DNA from: Alkalimarinus coralli
Lineage (GTDB): Bacteria; Pseudomonadota; Gammaproteobacteria; Pseudomonadales; Oleiphilaceae
Length of the DNA stretch: 64,000 nt
Direction of reading: 5' to 3'
Assembly (NCBI RefSeq): GCF_023650515.1
Contig: NZ_CP096016.1
Span: 2,380,001 to 2,444,000 of the forward strand
Part shown: positions 29,850 to 38,057 of the stretch, one piece after another
How the letters are laid out: each line of letters begins with the position of its first letter
Position numbering within the stretch: the first letter of the stretch is position 1
Made by a program: the position numbers and the translations under genes
The notes under the pieces: model-generated
Databases searched by the model: none
What the model saw: only the letters and a program-made list of their open reading frames with translations
What the model was told of the DNA's origin: nothing

Positions 29850-31031
29850 CTAACCAAACAAGCCGCGTTCACGGTATTCCGCTATCTGTTCGCCAGAGAG
29901 TCCCACGCTAGCAAGCACTTCGTCTGTATGAGCCCCTATTTTTGCCCCGCTAAACGCTGAATAACACGGGGTGTTAGAAAACTTTATAGGGTGTCCGATT
30001 TGCTTTTGAGTTGTGCCATCCGCTTTTTTAACGCCAATGACCATATCTCTTGCGTCAAGCTGAGGGTGCTCAGTCGACTCGGCAAATGACAACACAGGCT
30101 CAACGCACGCATCAACCTGCTCGAACAGCGCCTCCCATTCACTATAGTTGCGCTGCTTGAAGCAGTCCTTCAAAAACGTCTTAAACTGGCGTTGATCATC
30201 TTTGTTCTGGCTCATTCCTATGCTCGTTAAGTCAGGCCGCTCCAATGCTTCACATAGCGCCTTCATAAACGCAGGCTCCAACCCCCCTACAGAAAAATAA
30301 CGGCCATCGGCCGTCTCGTAATAATCATAAAACCCGCCGCCATTGAGAACACCTTCTTCTGCTGCTGGCTCAACCCCCGCTGCCAGATACCCTGCTCCAG
30401 CCATTCCATTCAGCGCAAAGGCAGCATCTGTCATGCTTACATCAACAAACTGCCCTTCGCCTGTTTGCTGTCGATGAATAACCGCCGCCAAAATCCCCAT
30501 CACCGCATGATGCGAGCCGCCCGCCACATCTGCAACCTGCACCCCTAACGGTGGAGGCCCCTGCTCTTTTCGCCCGCTATAACTGGATACTCCCGCCAGT
30601 GATAGATAATTAATATCGTGCCCTGCCCGGTTTTTATAGGGGCCGGTTTGGCCATACCCGGTAATAGAGCAATATATTAATGCCGGGTTTATCTCAGATA
30701 AGACCGAATACCCAACACCTAAACGCTCCATAACGCCTGGTCTAAACTGCTCCAGTACCACGTCATACTCTTTTACCAACTTTTTAATAATCTCAACCGC
30801 GCCCTCTTTCTTTAGGTCCAGCGATAAGGAACGCTTGCCCCGATTCAAAAATGCATGACTTGCCGAGGTATCACCATCCATAGGCGGTAAAACCCTGACC
30901 AAATCGAGCCTTGTCGGCGACTCAATACGCAACACCTCCGCCCCCATATCCGCTAACATCATCGAAGCGTAAGGCCCTGGCAGTAGAGTTGAGAAATCAA
31001 GAATTTTTAAAGAGGCTAGTGGCCCGGTCAT
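29850..31031 (-). CDS. CaiB/BaiF (class III) CoA transferase, AMACR-like
   Basis: About 393 residues from the ATG at 31031, which has GGAG upstream; the TTG 12 bases earlier is less likely. Class III CoA-transferase family with GPYASMMLADMGAEVLRIE at the N-terminus and the active-site segment YGQTGPYKNRAGHDINYLSLAGV, whose Asp is the catalytic residue. The sequence is nearest in pattern to alpha-methylacyl-CoA racemase, which epimerises 2-methyl-branched acyl-CoAs. It is divergent from a second OruR-type AraC gene, its likely regulator. A role in branched-chain or isoprenoid lipid breakdown is inferred. Confidence 0.9.
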   Translation of the reverse strand: MTGPLASLKILDFSTLLPGPYASMMLADMGAEVLRIESPTRLDLVRVLPPMDGDTSASHAFLNRGKRSLSLDLKKEGAVEIIKKLVKEYDVVLEQFRPGVMERLGVGYSVLSEINPALIYCSITGYGQTGPYKNRAGHDINYLSLAGVSSYSGRKEQGPPPLGVQVADVAGGSHHAVMGILAAVIHRQQTGEGQFVDVSMTDAAFALNGMAGAGYLAAGVEPAAEEGVLNGGGFYDYYETADGRYFSVGGLEPAFMKALCEALERPDLTSIGMSQNKDDQRQFKTFLKDCFKQRNYSEWEALFEQVDACVEPVLSFAESTEHPQLDARDMVIGVKKADGTTQKQIGHPIKFSNTPCYSAFSGAKIGAHTDEVLASVGLSGEQIAEYRERGLFG

Positions 31032-31293
31032 ATGATTCTCCAAGGAAACAACAGTCTATTATCGGTTTTATATCCGTTCATACTAGGCGTCAGAGCGACC
31101 CCCTTCAATGTGAAATAGCAACTTTTCCAATAGCATATTCACTCATGTGCAAGATTCTTTCCCCCGAAAAATTCTGAACACCACACACATTCTGAAGGTC
31201 AAAACTATTGCCCTTTAATTTGCCATATCAACCTAGCGCTCGGTATGATTGATCCCAACTCTATATTTAGAACTAGCGACAGCCCGGATAGAC

Positions 31294-32298
31294 ATGGCAA
31301 AACTAACGGTTTCAGAACACTTTGTAACAGCAGCACTTAGTGGCGCTAAGAAAAAAGGTTACAACACATCAAACATGCTGTTAGAGGCGGGCATTGAGCC
31401 TGAGCTTATGCTTCAACAAGGCGCGCGTGTAACTGACAAGCAATATACACGCTTAATGCAGATAATATGGAATACCATGGAAGACGAATACATGGGCTTT
31501 GCATCCACTAAAAGCAAGCCCGGCACCTTTGCAACCATGTGTTATCTAACCATTCACTGCAATACACTGGAAAGCGTATTCAAGCGCGCAGACGCATTTT
31601 ATAATCTATTCGAAAAACCGGTATCCATGGCATTAAGCCGGGACGAGGAGCAAGCCCGGTTAACGATTGTTTTTGATGAACAGCTAGATGACCCCTATCA
31701 CTTTCTGCAAGAGAGTCTGCTCGTTATTTGGCATCGTTTTTCCTGCTGGTTAACCGGAAAACGCATCATGCTTGATAGCGTCTCATTCAACTATCCGGAA
31801 CCTCCGCATATAGATGAATATAAGCACCTTTTCCACTGCCCTCTAACGTTTAATCAGCCCTGCACCCAGTTAGTATTCAGTGCGCGCTACCTACAAGAAA
31901 CCATCATCAGAGATGAGCCAGAGCTGAAAAGTTTTTTAAAGTCATCACCTGCAAATCTGTTGGGAAAGCCGGATGACTACAACAGTTACACCAGCCGAAT
32001 CAGGCAGCAAATAGGGAGAGACTTAAGAGAAGAGCTGCCTGATTTTGAGACAGTATCTGCGGAGCTTAACTTAAGCCCACAAACCCTCAGGCGTCGGCTA
32101 AAAGAAGAGAACACCTCATATCAGGAAATCAAAGACAACATTCGACGGGATCAGTCAATTTACCATTTAAGTCGCATGGACTTTTCGATAAACGAAATAG
32201 CCCATTTAGTCGGTTTTACCGAACCCAGCACCTTTCACAGGGCCTTTAAAAAGTGGACCGGGCTAACCCCCGGCGCATACCGACAGGGCGAACGTTAA
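31294..32298 (+). CDS. AraC family transcriptional regulator (OruR type)
   Basis: About 334 residues from the ATG at 31294 (the frame can be opened 45 bases earlier at a TTG). N-terminal arabinose-binding-like sensor domain, C-terminal AraC DNA-binding domain with SPQTLRRRLKEENTSYQEIK and the signature SINEIAHLVGFTEPSTFHRAFKKWTGLTPGAYR (two helix-turn-helix motifs). It is a paralogue in layout of the regulator at 28662. It is divergent from the CoA-transferase gene over about 260 bp and likely controls it. Confidence 0.92.
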   Translation: MAKLTVSEHFVTAALSGAKKKGYNTSNMLLEAGIEPELMLQQGARVTDKQYTRLMQIIWNTMEDEYMGFASTKSKPGTFATMCYLTIHCNTLESVFKRADAFYNLFEKPVSMALSRDEEQARLTIVFDEQLDDPYHFLQESLLVIWHRFSCWLTGKRIMLDSVSFNYPEPPHIDEYKHLFHCPLTFNQPCTQLVFSARYLQETIIRDEPELKSFLKSSPANLLGKPDDYNSYTSRIRQQIGRDLREELPDFETVSAELNLSPQTLRRRLKEENTSYQEIKDNIRRDQSIYHLSRMDFSINEIAHLVGFTEPSTFHRAFKKWTGLTPGAYRQGER

Positions 32299-32327
32299 AC
32301 GCCCTGCTGGTAAGCCAAATCGAGGTG

Positions 32328-33386
32328 CTAATGAAGATCCAGCACATCAATCAGCGAGCAACGAGGCGGTTTGTGCTTTTTCATCTCGTATAGTTTTTCA
32401 TCAGCGGCTTTTAGCAATGTTTTATACGTAGGTTCGACCAGTTGATCCGTCGAAATTGAACCATAGCTAATCGCAACCGAGACTTGCAGCCCTCTATATG
32501 CCATAGGGCTTTCTGACAGATGATCTTTAATTCTACCCGCAATCAGCTCCGCATCACTGGTATTCTGGTTCGGTAAAAGCAGGACAAACTCATCACCGGC
32601 AAACCGAAACACCATGTCGCCTTTACGGGTCATATCGATCAATTTATTGGCCACGTATTTTAGATACATATCCCCGCAGTCGTGGCCATATGTATCATTC
32701 ACCAGCTTAAAGTCATCACAATCAATAAAAACCAGAGCCAGAGGGTCATGGTGACGCCTGCTTCGGCTCAACTCTCGATCAAGTGACTCCTCCATCTCTC
32801 GCCTGTTGCGCAGAAGTGTCAGTGGGTCACGGGTGGCAAGAAAGCTGATTTTCTCTCTGATTGAAACACCGGTAAGCGAAATAGACGCCTTAACGGCAAG
32901 CTGTTTTAGAAAGAAGCTATCTTTTGACGGTTCATACCGGTCTGTCGAACTGTCACCCAGGTTAAGGCTGCCAATTATTTTCCCATCCACAACCAGTGGC
33001 AAAATGGCCATAGAACCAAGTTTCGGATAAATAGGAGCAGGAATAAGATAACGGTATTTTTTAAAGCCATCGTTCACCAAAATCGGTTCACGGCTACTTT
33101 GAGTGGCTTGCAAAAAATCCATTGTCGCCATGATATGCAGTAACGGGTTTTTATCTTGCTTTTTGTCTCTCCCAATAGAACGCAGAAGGTGGTCATTAAC
33201 CGGCGAGTCAGTGAGAGAAACCCACACATTTTCAATATTAAACTTGTCAGCGACCAACGAGAGCAGTTGATCAAAAAAGTCAGAACAGTGCCCGATATTC
33301 ATAATCTGAACTTCTATATCAAAAAGTCGCCTGGCAATATCTTCGTTTTTCCTGGCCCTTTCGATTAACTCTTCCACAGTTGGCAT
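32328..33386 (-). CDS. Diguanylate cyclase with DUF484/GAF-like sensor
   Basis: A 352-residue soluble protein. The N-terminal part (DIARRLFDIEVQIMNIG, then a GAF-like fold to about 175) resembles DUF484 proteins. The GGDEF domain starts near 185 (ATRDPLTLLRNRR) and has the active motif AGDEF (263-267), a permitted variant, with RKGD (254-257) as inhibitory site. It should synthesise c-di-GMP from two GTP under control of an unknown ligand. It ends 30 bp from the AraC stop (convergent) and is divergent from the tRNA-fMet locus. Confidence 0.9.
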   Translation of the reverse strand: MPTVEELIERARKNEDIARRLFDIEVQIMNIGHCSDFFDQLLSLVADKFNIENVWVSLTDSPVNDHLLRSIGRDKKQDKNPLLHIMATMDFLQATQSSREPILVNDGFKKYRYLIPAPIYPKLGSMAILPLVVDGKIIGSLNLGDSSTDRYEPSKDSFFLKQLAVKASISLTGVSIREKISFLATRDPLTLLRNRREMEESLDRELSRSRRHHDPLALVFIDCDDFKLVNDTYGHDCGDMYLKYVANKLIDMTRKGDMVFRFAGDEFVLLLPNQNTSDAELIAGRIKDHLSESPMAYRGLQVSVAISYGSISTDQLVEPTYKTLLKAADEKLYEMKKHKPPRCSLIDVLDLH

Positions 33387-33581
33387 AATCTGGTTGTCTC
33401 TGAGCTCTTTGTTGTCTTTGTTATACTGTTACTCTTGTGTTTAATATACCTAGCCTAAACCAATATTCATTTATTTTCAGCATTTTGGTTGTATAGATCG
33501 TGTATCAATGATGACCTTATCTCATTGTTTTACAGTGCCTCTTGATATAACGACCAATTGTGCCCTGAGTACAATAAAAAC

Positions 33582-33610
33582 TTGACGTTACGCGCGGCCA
33601 TCTATAGTAT
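33582..33610 (+). promoter_or_regulatory. Promoter of the tRNA-fMet genes
   Basis: TTGACG (33582-33587), 17-base spacer, TAGTAT (33605-33610), followed by a GC-rich discriminator (ACGCCCC) typical of stringently controlled stable-RNA promoters. The tRNA begins 15 bases after the -10 element. Confidence 0.75.
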
Positions 33611-33624
33611 ACGCCCCACGTTGA

Positions 33625-33701
<77 letters not shown>

Positions 33702-33774
33702 AGTTTAAAAAATCGATTTAATGAGTCGCTTTTTTAAAATTCAACGAAAATTTAGTTTGAAATACCAGTATTGA

Positions 33775-33851
<77 letters not shown>

Positions 33852-33854
33852 ATT

Positions 33855-33890
33855 AAAAAACCAATTAGAGAAATCTAGTTGGTTTTTTTT
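33855..33890 (+). terminator. Terminator of tRNA-fMet operon
   Basis: Stem AAAACCAATTAGA/TCTAGTTGGTTTT (one T-G pair) capped by GAAA and followed by further Ts (T8 in all). It starts 3 bases after the CCA end. The 43-bp block 33852-33894 is the unit duplicated downstream. Confidence 0.92.
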
Positions 33891-33925
33891 CGTCTATTAT
33901 TTAGTAAATGACAAGATAGAAAACA

Positions 33926-33988
33926 CGTCGGGCTCAGCCCTCCAGTAGCCAGCGAAGGTCGTCAGTTCGAATCGGGCCCCCGCTACCA
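33926..33988 (+). pseudogene. tRNA-fMet remnant (anticodon arm to CCA end)
   Basis: The first 11 bases CGTCGGGCTCA match the tRNA up to the anticodon, then 16 unrelated bases interrupt it. From GAAGGTCGTC to the CCA end it again follows the tRNA with a few substitutions. The D-arm and 5' acceptor strand are missing, so it cannot fold as a tRNA. It marks the left boundary of the accessory cassettes. Confidence 0.85.
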
Positions 33989-34031
33989 ATTAAAAAACCA
34001 ATTAGAGAAATCTAGTTGGTTTTTTTTCGTC
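33989..34031 (+). repeat. Duplicated tRNA terminator block, copy 2 (attachment-like)
   Basis: Identical over 43/43 bases to the block after the second tRNA gene (33852-33894), directly after the CCA of the tRNA remnant. It is followed immediately by unrelated accessory DNA. The arrangement is as expected for a site-specific insertion at a tRNA 3' end. Confidence 0.88.
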
Positions 34032-34156
34032 AGCAACCTGATAAACGACGAGACACACATAGCAATATCATCAAACAAATCAAGCCATAAGAGAACAGCC
34101 CGCCGCAAATATAGTCTCCTCTATTAGTGCGACGGCAACCTGAGCAAGTATTTAAC

Positions 34157-35464
34157 CTAAATCAACTCTAACAGTGTAAATGTTTGAGAACGAAAAAGCG
34201 TATTCTCTTTATCCATGTTTATGATTCGATATTTTGCTGCAATGCCATATTCTACATCAGTATTTTTCGCAATATCCTGCGTAACTCCACTGAAATAGAT
34301 AGCCTTTTTATCTAATGAGAGGTTTTGAACGGAAATTGCGCTATGCTGCGTGGATTTGGAGAATGGAGCAAGCTCATGATCCAACTCAGCCAAAGTGGCA
34401 ATTTTCCCATTGTGGTAAAACGACAAGCTATCGATCGTAATGTAGTTTTTACTTTTATTCGATATGATAAATTTACCATCCTTTAAATAGATCGATACTT
34501 GTTCATCTTCTGCAAGAAACGACCTAGGCAATACATTTTGGTATGACATTGCTTTCACAAAAACCTGCACATCGAACGCATCCATTGATGCACTGATTTG
34601 TTTCGGGCATTTCAGCTGATAGTCGGCATATAGGTAGACCCCCTCAGTACAAGAGACATTGAGAGTAGATACACTATCTCCCAAATCAGCCAACAGCAAT
34701 TTGTTTTGATTTTTAACCAAATAAAGAAGATTGCTAATTTCTTTTGCGCCCAATGCCTTGACCCTATTGGATTGCGTTAGGATATTTTTCTTAACCGAAA
34801 TGTGGTTTTCAAAGTCTCTGGAATTTTTGTCGAACAAGCCGGACTGATCAATCAACTTTATGTTCGGTACGGCATTAACCTTATAGGATTTGGTCTTATT
34901 TTCGTAAATCCTATCAAATTCTACTTTTTCGCTATTATAATCTCGCAACACATCCCGATAATTATATCCAAACGCCTTTCCAAGAGAGTTTAACTTCTCT
35001 TCTGCTTGCTTAACCGCCTCACCAAATTTCTCACGATCAAATTTCACTGCTGCTGGAGGGGATGCTAGCCCCATTCCCAACGTAAAAACCGACAACACAG
35101 CATACCCAGCTGATTTTTTTGGCGTAAAATCTACCTGAGATACTCTAAACAGTCGCTCATCTTCAGAGCTGCATTGCCGGTTCAAGCCTGCAACATCAAC
35201 ACCAGCAAGGCAGTCTTCATCATGAACATTCCACATTGGACGCAAGTCAGACAACCTAACCCAAGGGTCTGAGCCTTCATACAACTCTGAAAATTCAGTA
35301 AACGAATAGCCATCATTTAGTTTTTCAAGCTTGCCATAAAGCTGATATTCGTATTTGCCTGCTTCCCGGTTCGGCTCCCTGTCTCGAGAGTCTCCAATTG
35401 ACGAATTGGAATTACAACCCACTATTAGCAATGACAGCAATAGCACATGAATAGATGTTTTCAC
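34157..35464 (-). CDS. Unknown lipoprotein in tRNA-bounded cassette
   Basis: A 435-residue predicted lipoprotein not matched to a family. Signal peptide with lipobox LLIVGC (Cys17), a polar linker, then a soluble domain with a short hydrophobic stretch (about 120-140, GYAVLSVFTLGMGLASPPAA), a charged helical region (145-200) and a beta-rich C-terminal part. Start GTG at 35464 with a perfect AGGAGG upstream. It lies 82 bp after another lipoprotein gene on the same strand, and both lie in AT-richer DNA between tRNA 3'-end repeats. Envelope location is inferred from the lipobox. Function unknown. Confidence 0.8.
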   Translation of the reverse strand: MKTSIHVLLLSLLIVGCNSNSSIGDSRDREPNREAGKYEYQLYGKLEKLNDGYSFTEFSELYEGSDPWVRLSDLRPMWNVHDEDCLAGVDVAGLNRQCSSEDERLFRVSQVDFTPKKSAGYAVLSVFTLGMGLASPPAAVKFDREKFGEAVKQAEEKLNSLGKAFGYNYRDVLRDYNSEKVEFDRIYENKTKSYKVNAVPNIKLIDQSGLFDKNSRDFENHISVKKNILTQSNRVKALGAKEISNLLYLVKNQNKLLLADLGDSVSTLNVSCTEGVYLYADYQLKCPKQISASMDAFDVQVFVKAMSYQNVLPRSFLAEDEQVSIYLKDGKFIISNKSKNYITIDSLSFYHNGKIATLAELDHELAPFSKSTQHSAISVQNLSLDKKAIYFSGVTQDIAKNTDVEYGIAAKYRIINMDKENTLFRSQTFTLLELI

Positions 35465-35546
35465 CGTTACCTCCTGTAGTATTTGACCTATATTTGTCTA
35501 TATCCTTTCTTTAACCCCACACATCTACATTAAGCTGTTCGCCACT

Positions 35547-36242
35547 TTAAAGCTGTTCTCTTTCGGCTCTCTTAAGATCTGAAAGATAGTTCACATCAAT
35601 ATGGCTAGCATGAAAAATACTCCAGTGATACTCAGTATAATTGCAGTGCTTATTTGTAGTAACCCAATTAAGTGTATGAAGAGCAATAATCACCGCTTCT
35701 TGTGCGTCCTTAATGTTTGCGCTAGAAGATAAGTAAAATACATTTCCGTATTTTTGTGGCTTTGGCTTCGTCTCAGATATGGTCACGTATTTTTCTCGAT
35801 CCAACCTACTTACCGCGCTAGGCAACGGCTGCCCTAAAACCAACGCTGAGGCATGCGAGAATGATGCTGGATCGTTGTTCATTTCATACAGGAAAGGCTT
35901 GTTTACAACATACTTTCCTACCGGAAGATTTTTATCGGATTGTAGGACATACATGTTTTTTTCATAAGCGTACCGACTAAGCAACTCTGCAAAGAAACTC
36001 TCTGTGATATGCGTTGAATTATTTCTTGGTGATCCTATGCGGCATACACCATCATTGTAATCAGTATAAACGTTGTATAGGTTCCAACTTTTTCCTCGCT
36101 CAATAGGCTCTCCCATTTTTTGGCTAAGGTAAGCTTCCAAACTGTCCACGCTATTGGGGTTGGGAATACTCAAGTCTTTTATTTGATTTATACCGCACCC
36201 GCTAAGTAAAAAAACCAGTGCTATTAATGCAGCGCTCTTCAT
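35547..36242 (-). CDS. Unknown small lipoprotein in tRNA-bounded cassette
   Basis: A 231-residue predicted lipoprotein: signal peptide with lipobox LLSGC (Cys16), then a soluble domain with Cys at GVCRIG and KHCNYTEYHW that could form a disulphide. No family recognised. It is the first gene of a two-gene unit with the 435-residue lipoprotein. Its position in a tRNA-inserted cassette next to an effector/immunity cassette makes a role in competition or surface exclusion conceivable, but nothing in the sequence proves it. Confidence 0.78.
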   Translation of the reverse strand: MKSAALIALVFLLSGCGINQIKDLSIPNPNSVDSLEAYLSQKMGEPIERGKSWNLYNVYTDYNDGVCRIGSPRNNSTHITESFFAELLSRYAYEKNMYVLQSDKNLPVGKYVVNKPFLYEMNNDPASFSHASALVLGQPLPSAVSRLDREKYVTISETKPKPQKYGNVFYLSSSANIKDAQEAVIIALHTLNWVTTNKHCNYTEYHWSIFHASHIDVNYLSDLKRAEREQL

Positions 36243-36580
36243 ATCTTTCTCTCCATGTATAGAGCAACATCCGTTGTTTTAATTCGACAAGCTAGTAGAT
36301 GTTGCTGTCGCCTCTTTTAAGCGATTTAACAAAACTCGTGAACAACAATGCTGACATCTTCAACCTAGCATAAGGGGAAATTTTGCAATGAAAAGAAGGG
36401 TATCAAAAGGGAGTTTAATTAAAAGCTTTTTATTATGACGCCTGCTTGCACAGTTTATTCGTGCTTTACAGAATTAAAATAAATATAACTGTAAAACTAA
36501 GACGCTACCATCATACTTCCACCGTATAAAATAGACAGGACAAAAGCGCTATTATTCAATACAACTTGTCTTTGAAAAAC
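36243..36580. other. AT-rich intergenic DNA upstream of lipoprotein pair
   Basis: About 340 bp without a credible gene. It probably holds the minus-strand promoter of the lipoprotein pair. No inverted repeats or recombinase gene were seen in it. Confidence 0.45.
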
Positions 36581-36641
36581 AAATCGCGCCCCCGCTACCA
36601 ATTAAAAAACCAATTAGAGAAATCTAATTGGTTTTTTCGTC
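36581..36641 (+). repeat. tRNA 3' end plus terminator block, copy 3
   Basis: The last 20 bases of the tRNA (with changes; CCCCCGCTACCA intact) followed by the terminator block in 41 bases. Against copy 1 it has one G-to-A change, which restores a Watson-Crick pair, and two fewer Ts. It closes the cassette that carries the two lipoproteins. Confidence 0.88.
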
Positions 36642-36681
36642 TGGGATTTGAGAAAACGAAATTATAATCGGACAAAAAGCT

Positions 36682-36708
36682 CGTCGGACTCAGCTCTCTT
36701 GTAACTAG
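36682..36708 (+). repeat. Second copy of the interrupted anticodon-arm fragment
   Basis: A 27-base block homologous to 33926-33952, beginning CGTCGGACTCAGC against CGTCGGGCTCAGC and ending GTAACTAG against GTAGCCAG. It lies about 40 bp after terminator copy 3, roughly the same distance (about 30 bp) as the first fragment lies after terminator copy 1. The immunity-like gene stops 4 bp beyond it. Confidence 0.7.
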
Positions 36709-36711
36709 AAA

Positions 36712-37182
36712 TCAATTCCAGTGCGCAAACATCCAATATATTTTCTCATCTGCTTTAGAGTTTGGGCAATAAATCGTACTTCTATCAACATGCGTTGAAA
36801 CAGATATTTCTCCACTTTCTTTTACCAGCACCCCCTTGGACAGCATCCCACACTCATCCTCTGAAGCAAATTCAACTGGATAATTCATGCTTTCTTTTTC
36901 TAAAGATCCGCCAGCAACGATAAACACGTGAGAAGAAACATCCTTATAATATTCTCTACGGATTTCGCCTGATTTTTCAGTCAAGAAGAAACACTTAGAG
37001 CCAATACCTAAATCGTACTCCCTTTTTTCTCCAGTTGGGGTAAGCGCGCTCAATATACATACCCCTCCCTTTTGCTCCACTGAAAAAGCTATTCCTTGAA
37101 CTAAACCTTTTTGCCCCGCCGAAATAGCACAAGAACTAATCAATATTAGTAACAATAATGAAAATTTACTTAAATACGCCAA
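36712..37182 (-). CDS. Probable periplasmic immunity protein for the Tae4-like amidase
   Basis: About 156 residues if started at the TTG at 37182, which has GGAGGAGGT just upstream; GTG at 37188 is an alternative. A Sec-type signal sequence (SKFSLLLLILISSCAISA) leads to a small exported domain with four cysteines in the mature part. No family recognised. The start lies inside the end of the amidase gene (overlap of about 13 bases), so the two are translationally coupled. This is the usual layout of an effector and its immunity gene. That the product neutralises the amidase in the periplasm is inferred from position, export and size. Confidence 0.7.
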   Translation of the reverse strand: MAYLSKFSLLLLILISSCAISAGQKGLVQGIAFSVEQKGGVCILSALTPTGEKREYDLGIGSKCFFLTEKSGEIRREYYKDVSSHVFIVAGGSLEKESMNYPVEFASEDECGMLSKGVLVKESGEISVSTHVDRSTIYCPNSKADEKIYWMFAHWN

Positions 37183-37604
37183 AACCACACCTCCTCCGCA
37201 TATCCAAAATACGAAGCGTCTCCCTTGGTCATTCGTTGGCCATCCCATAAATCAATATGGTCACCTTGATTTCCCCGACCCCAAAAATTCTTAAAAAACA
37301 CAATCCCGCTATTTATAAAAGAAGATGCTTTTGCGCTCTTGTGTATAGCTGGCCTACCAAAGCTACCGCCACCAAAAGCTAACCAATCGGCCAATTCTTG
37401 CGCTCTTAGAACATGATTCTTATGACCATGCCAACACTTCGCGCTACGAAAACTAGAAAGCGAAACTCCAGACGCAGATAATGCAACCCCCATCCTTATC
37501 GCACATTGATTCTCAAAATTTCCCACTCCGTTAGTTGCGCATGGTTCATCAAACCCATTATTTGCAGGGTGATTAGCCCACAAAAAACCAAATGAAACTG
37601 ACAT
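37170..37604 (-). CDS. Type VI secretion amidase effector, Tae4 family
   Basis: A 144-residue protein with the two hallmarks of Tae4 (NlpC/P60-like) amidases: the catalytic cysteine segment NQCAIRMGVAL (Cys34) and the catalytic histidine segment GDHIDLWDG (His116), with an Asp downstream as possible third residue. The N-terminal FGFLWANHP also fits the family. Tae4 enzymes cut the D-Glu-mDAP bond of peptidoglycan peptides in the periplasm of rival cells after delivery by a type VI system. There is no signal peptide, as expected for such delivery. No T6SS, Hcp, VgrG or PAAR gene is in the window. ATG start with GGGAAA upstream. Confidence 0.88.
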   Translation of the reverse strand: MSVSFGFLWANHPANNGFDEPCATNGVGNFENQCAIRMGVALSASGVSLSSFRSAKCWHGHKNHVLRAQELADWLAFGGGSFGRPAIHKSAKASSFINSGIVFFKNFWGRGNQGDHIDLWDGQRMTKGDASYFGYAEEVWFWRI

Positions 37605-37755
37605 AAAATTTCCCTTTTATTTACTATCCTATTACTACGCACTGAATTCTTGCTAGGCATAATGACCCACTACAAAAGTGCTGAACTCCAATTCGCGGGT
37701 TAGACGAGCCAGAGCCATAACTTAATTGATTATCGCTATTGCGAGGGTCAGCACC

Positions 37756-38013
37756 ATGAAAAACGATAACATACTATTTATCGGCATGGATACTCTCAAC
37801 GAATTTACTGAGGTCGCCAATTCTCTTGCGTGGCGACCTCATTTATTTAGATCATATCCAAATGGCGCTTACTTAAGAATTATAGAATTAGATAAATCAC
37901 TCTATACGATGACAGCCTTTGTAATACCTTCTAGTTTTCCGCCGAGCATAAAATCGGGCGCTGGGAGCCCTCATACAAAGACCATGGCAAAATGTGTGAC
38001 TGCAAAGAACTAA
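37756..38013 (+). pseudogene. Possible IS110-family transposase N-terminal fragment
   Basis: The first 20 or so residues after the ATG at 37756 (NILFIGMDTLNEFTEVA) resemble the start of the IS110-family DEDD transposase domain (ILFIGMD-x-H-KEF). After about residue 28 the similarity is lost, where an 11-bp perfect inverted repeat lies. The rest does not look coding in any known way. If correct, this is an old insertion remnant at the right side of the accessory region. Alternatively it is a chance open frame. Confidence 0.4.
37809..37841. repeat. Perfect 11-bp inverted repeat inside the IS110-like fragment
   Basis: TGAGGTCGCCA and TGGCGACCTCA are separated by 11 bases and followed by TTTATTT. 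It could be a terminator for a plus-strand transcript or a recombination scar. It coincides with the point where transposase similarity ends. Confidence 0.6.
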
Positions 38014-38057
38014 GAGGGAGCCCAGCTTTAGGGGATCGGTTAGACAACAGCCAAGTA

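Noticed and set aside
29688-29850. CRISPR-like array
   Set aside because: Only three direct copies, spacers are related to one another rather than unique, one copy is inverted, and no cas genes are near.
33926-33988. Third functional tRNA-fMet gene
   Set aside because: The 5' acceptor strand and D-arm are missing and the anticodon arm is interrupted; it cannot fold as a tRNA.
33900-38050. Complete prophage or integrative element
   Set aside because: No integrase, replication, capsid or conjugation genes are present; only small cargo between tRNA-derived repeats.
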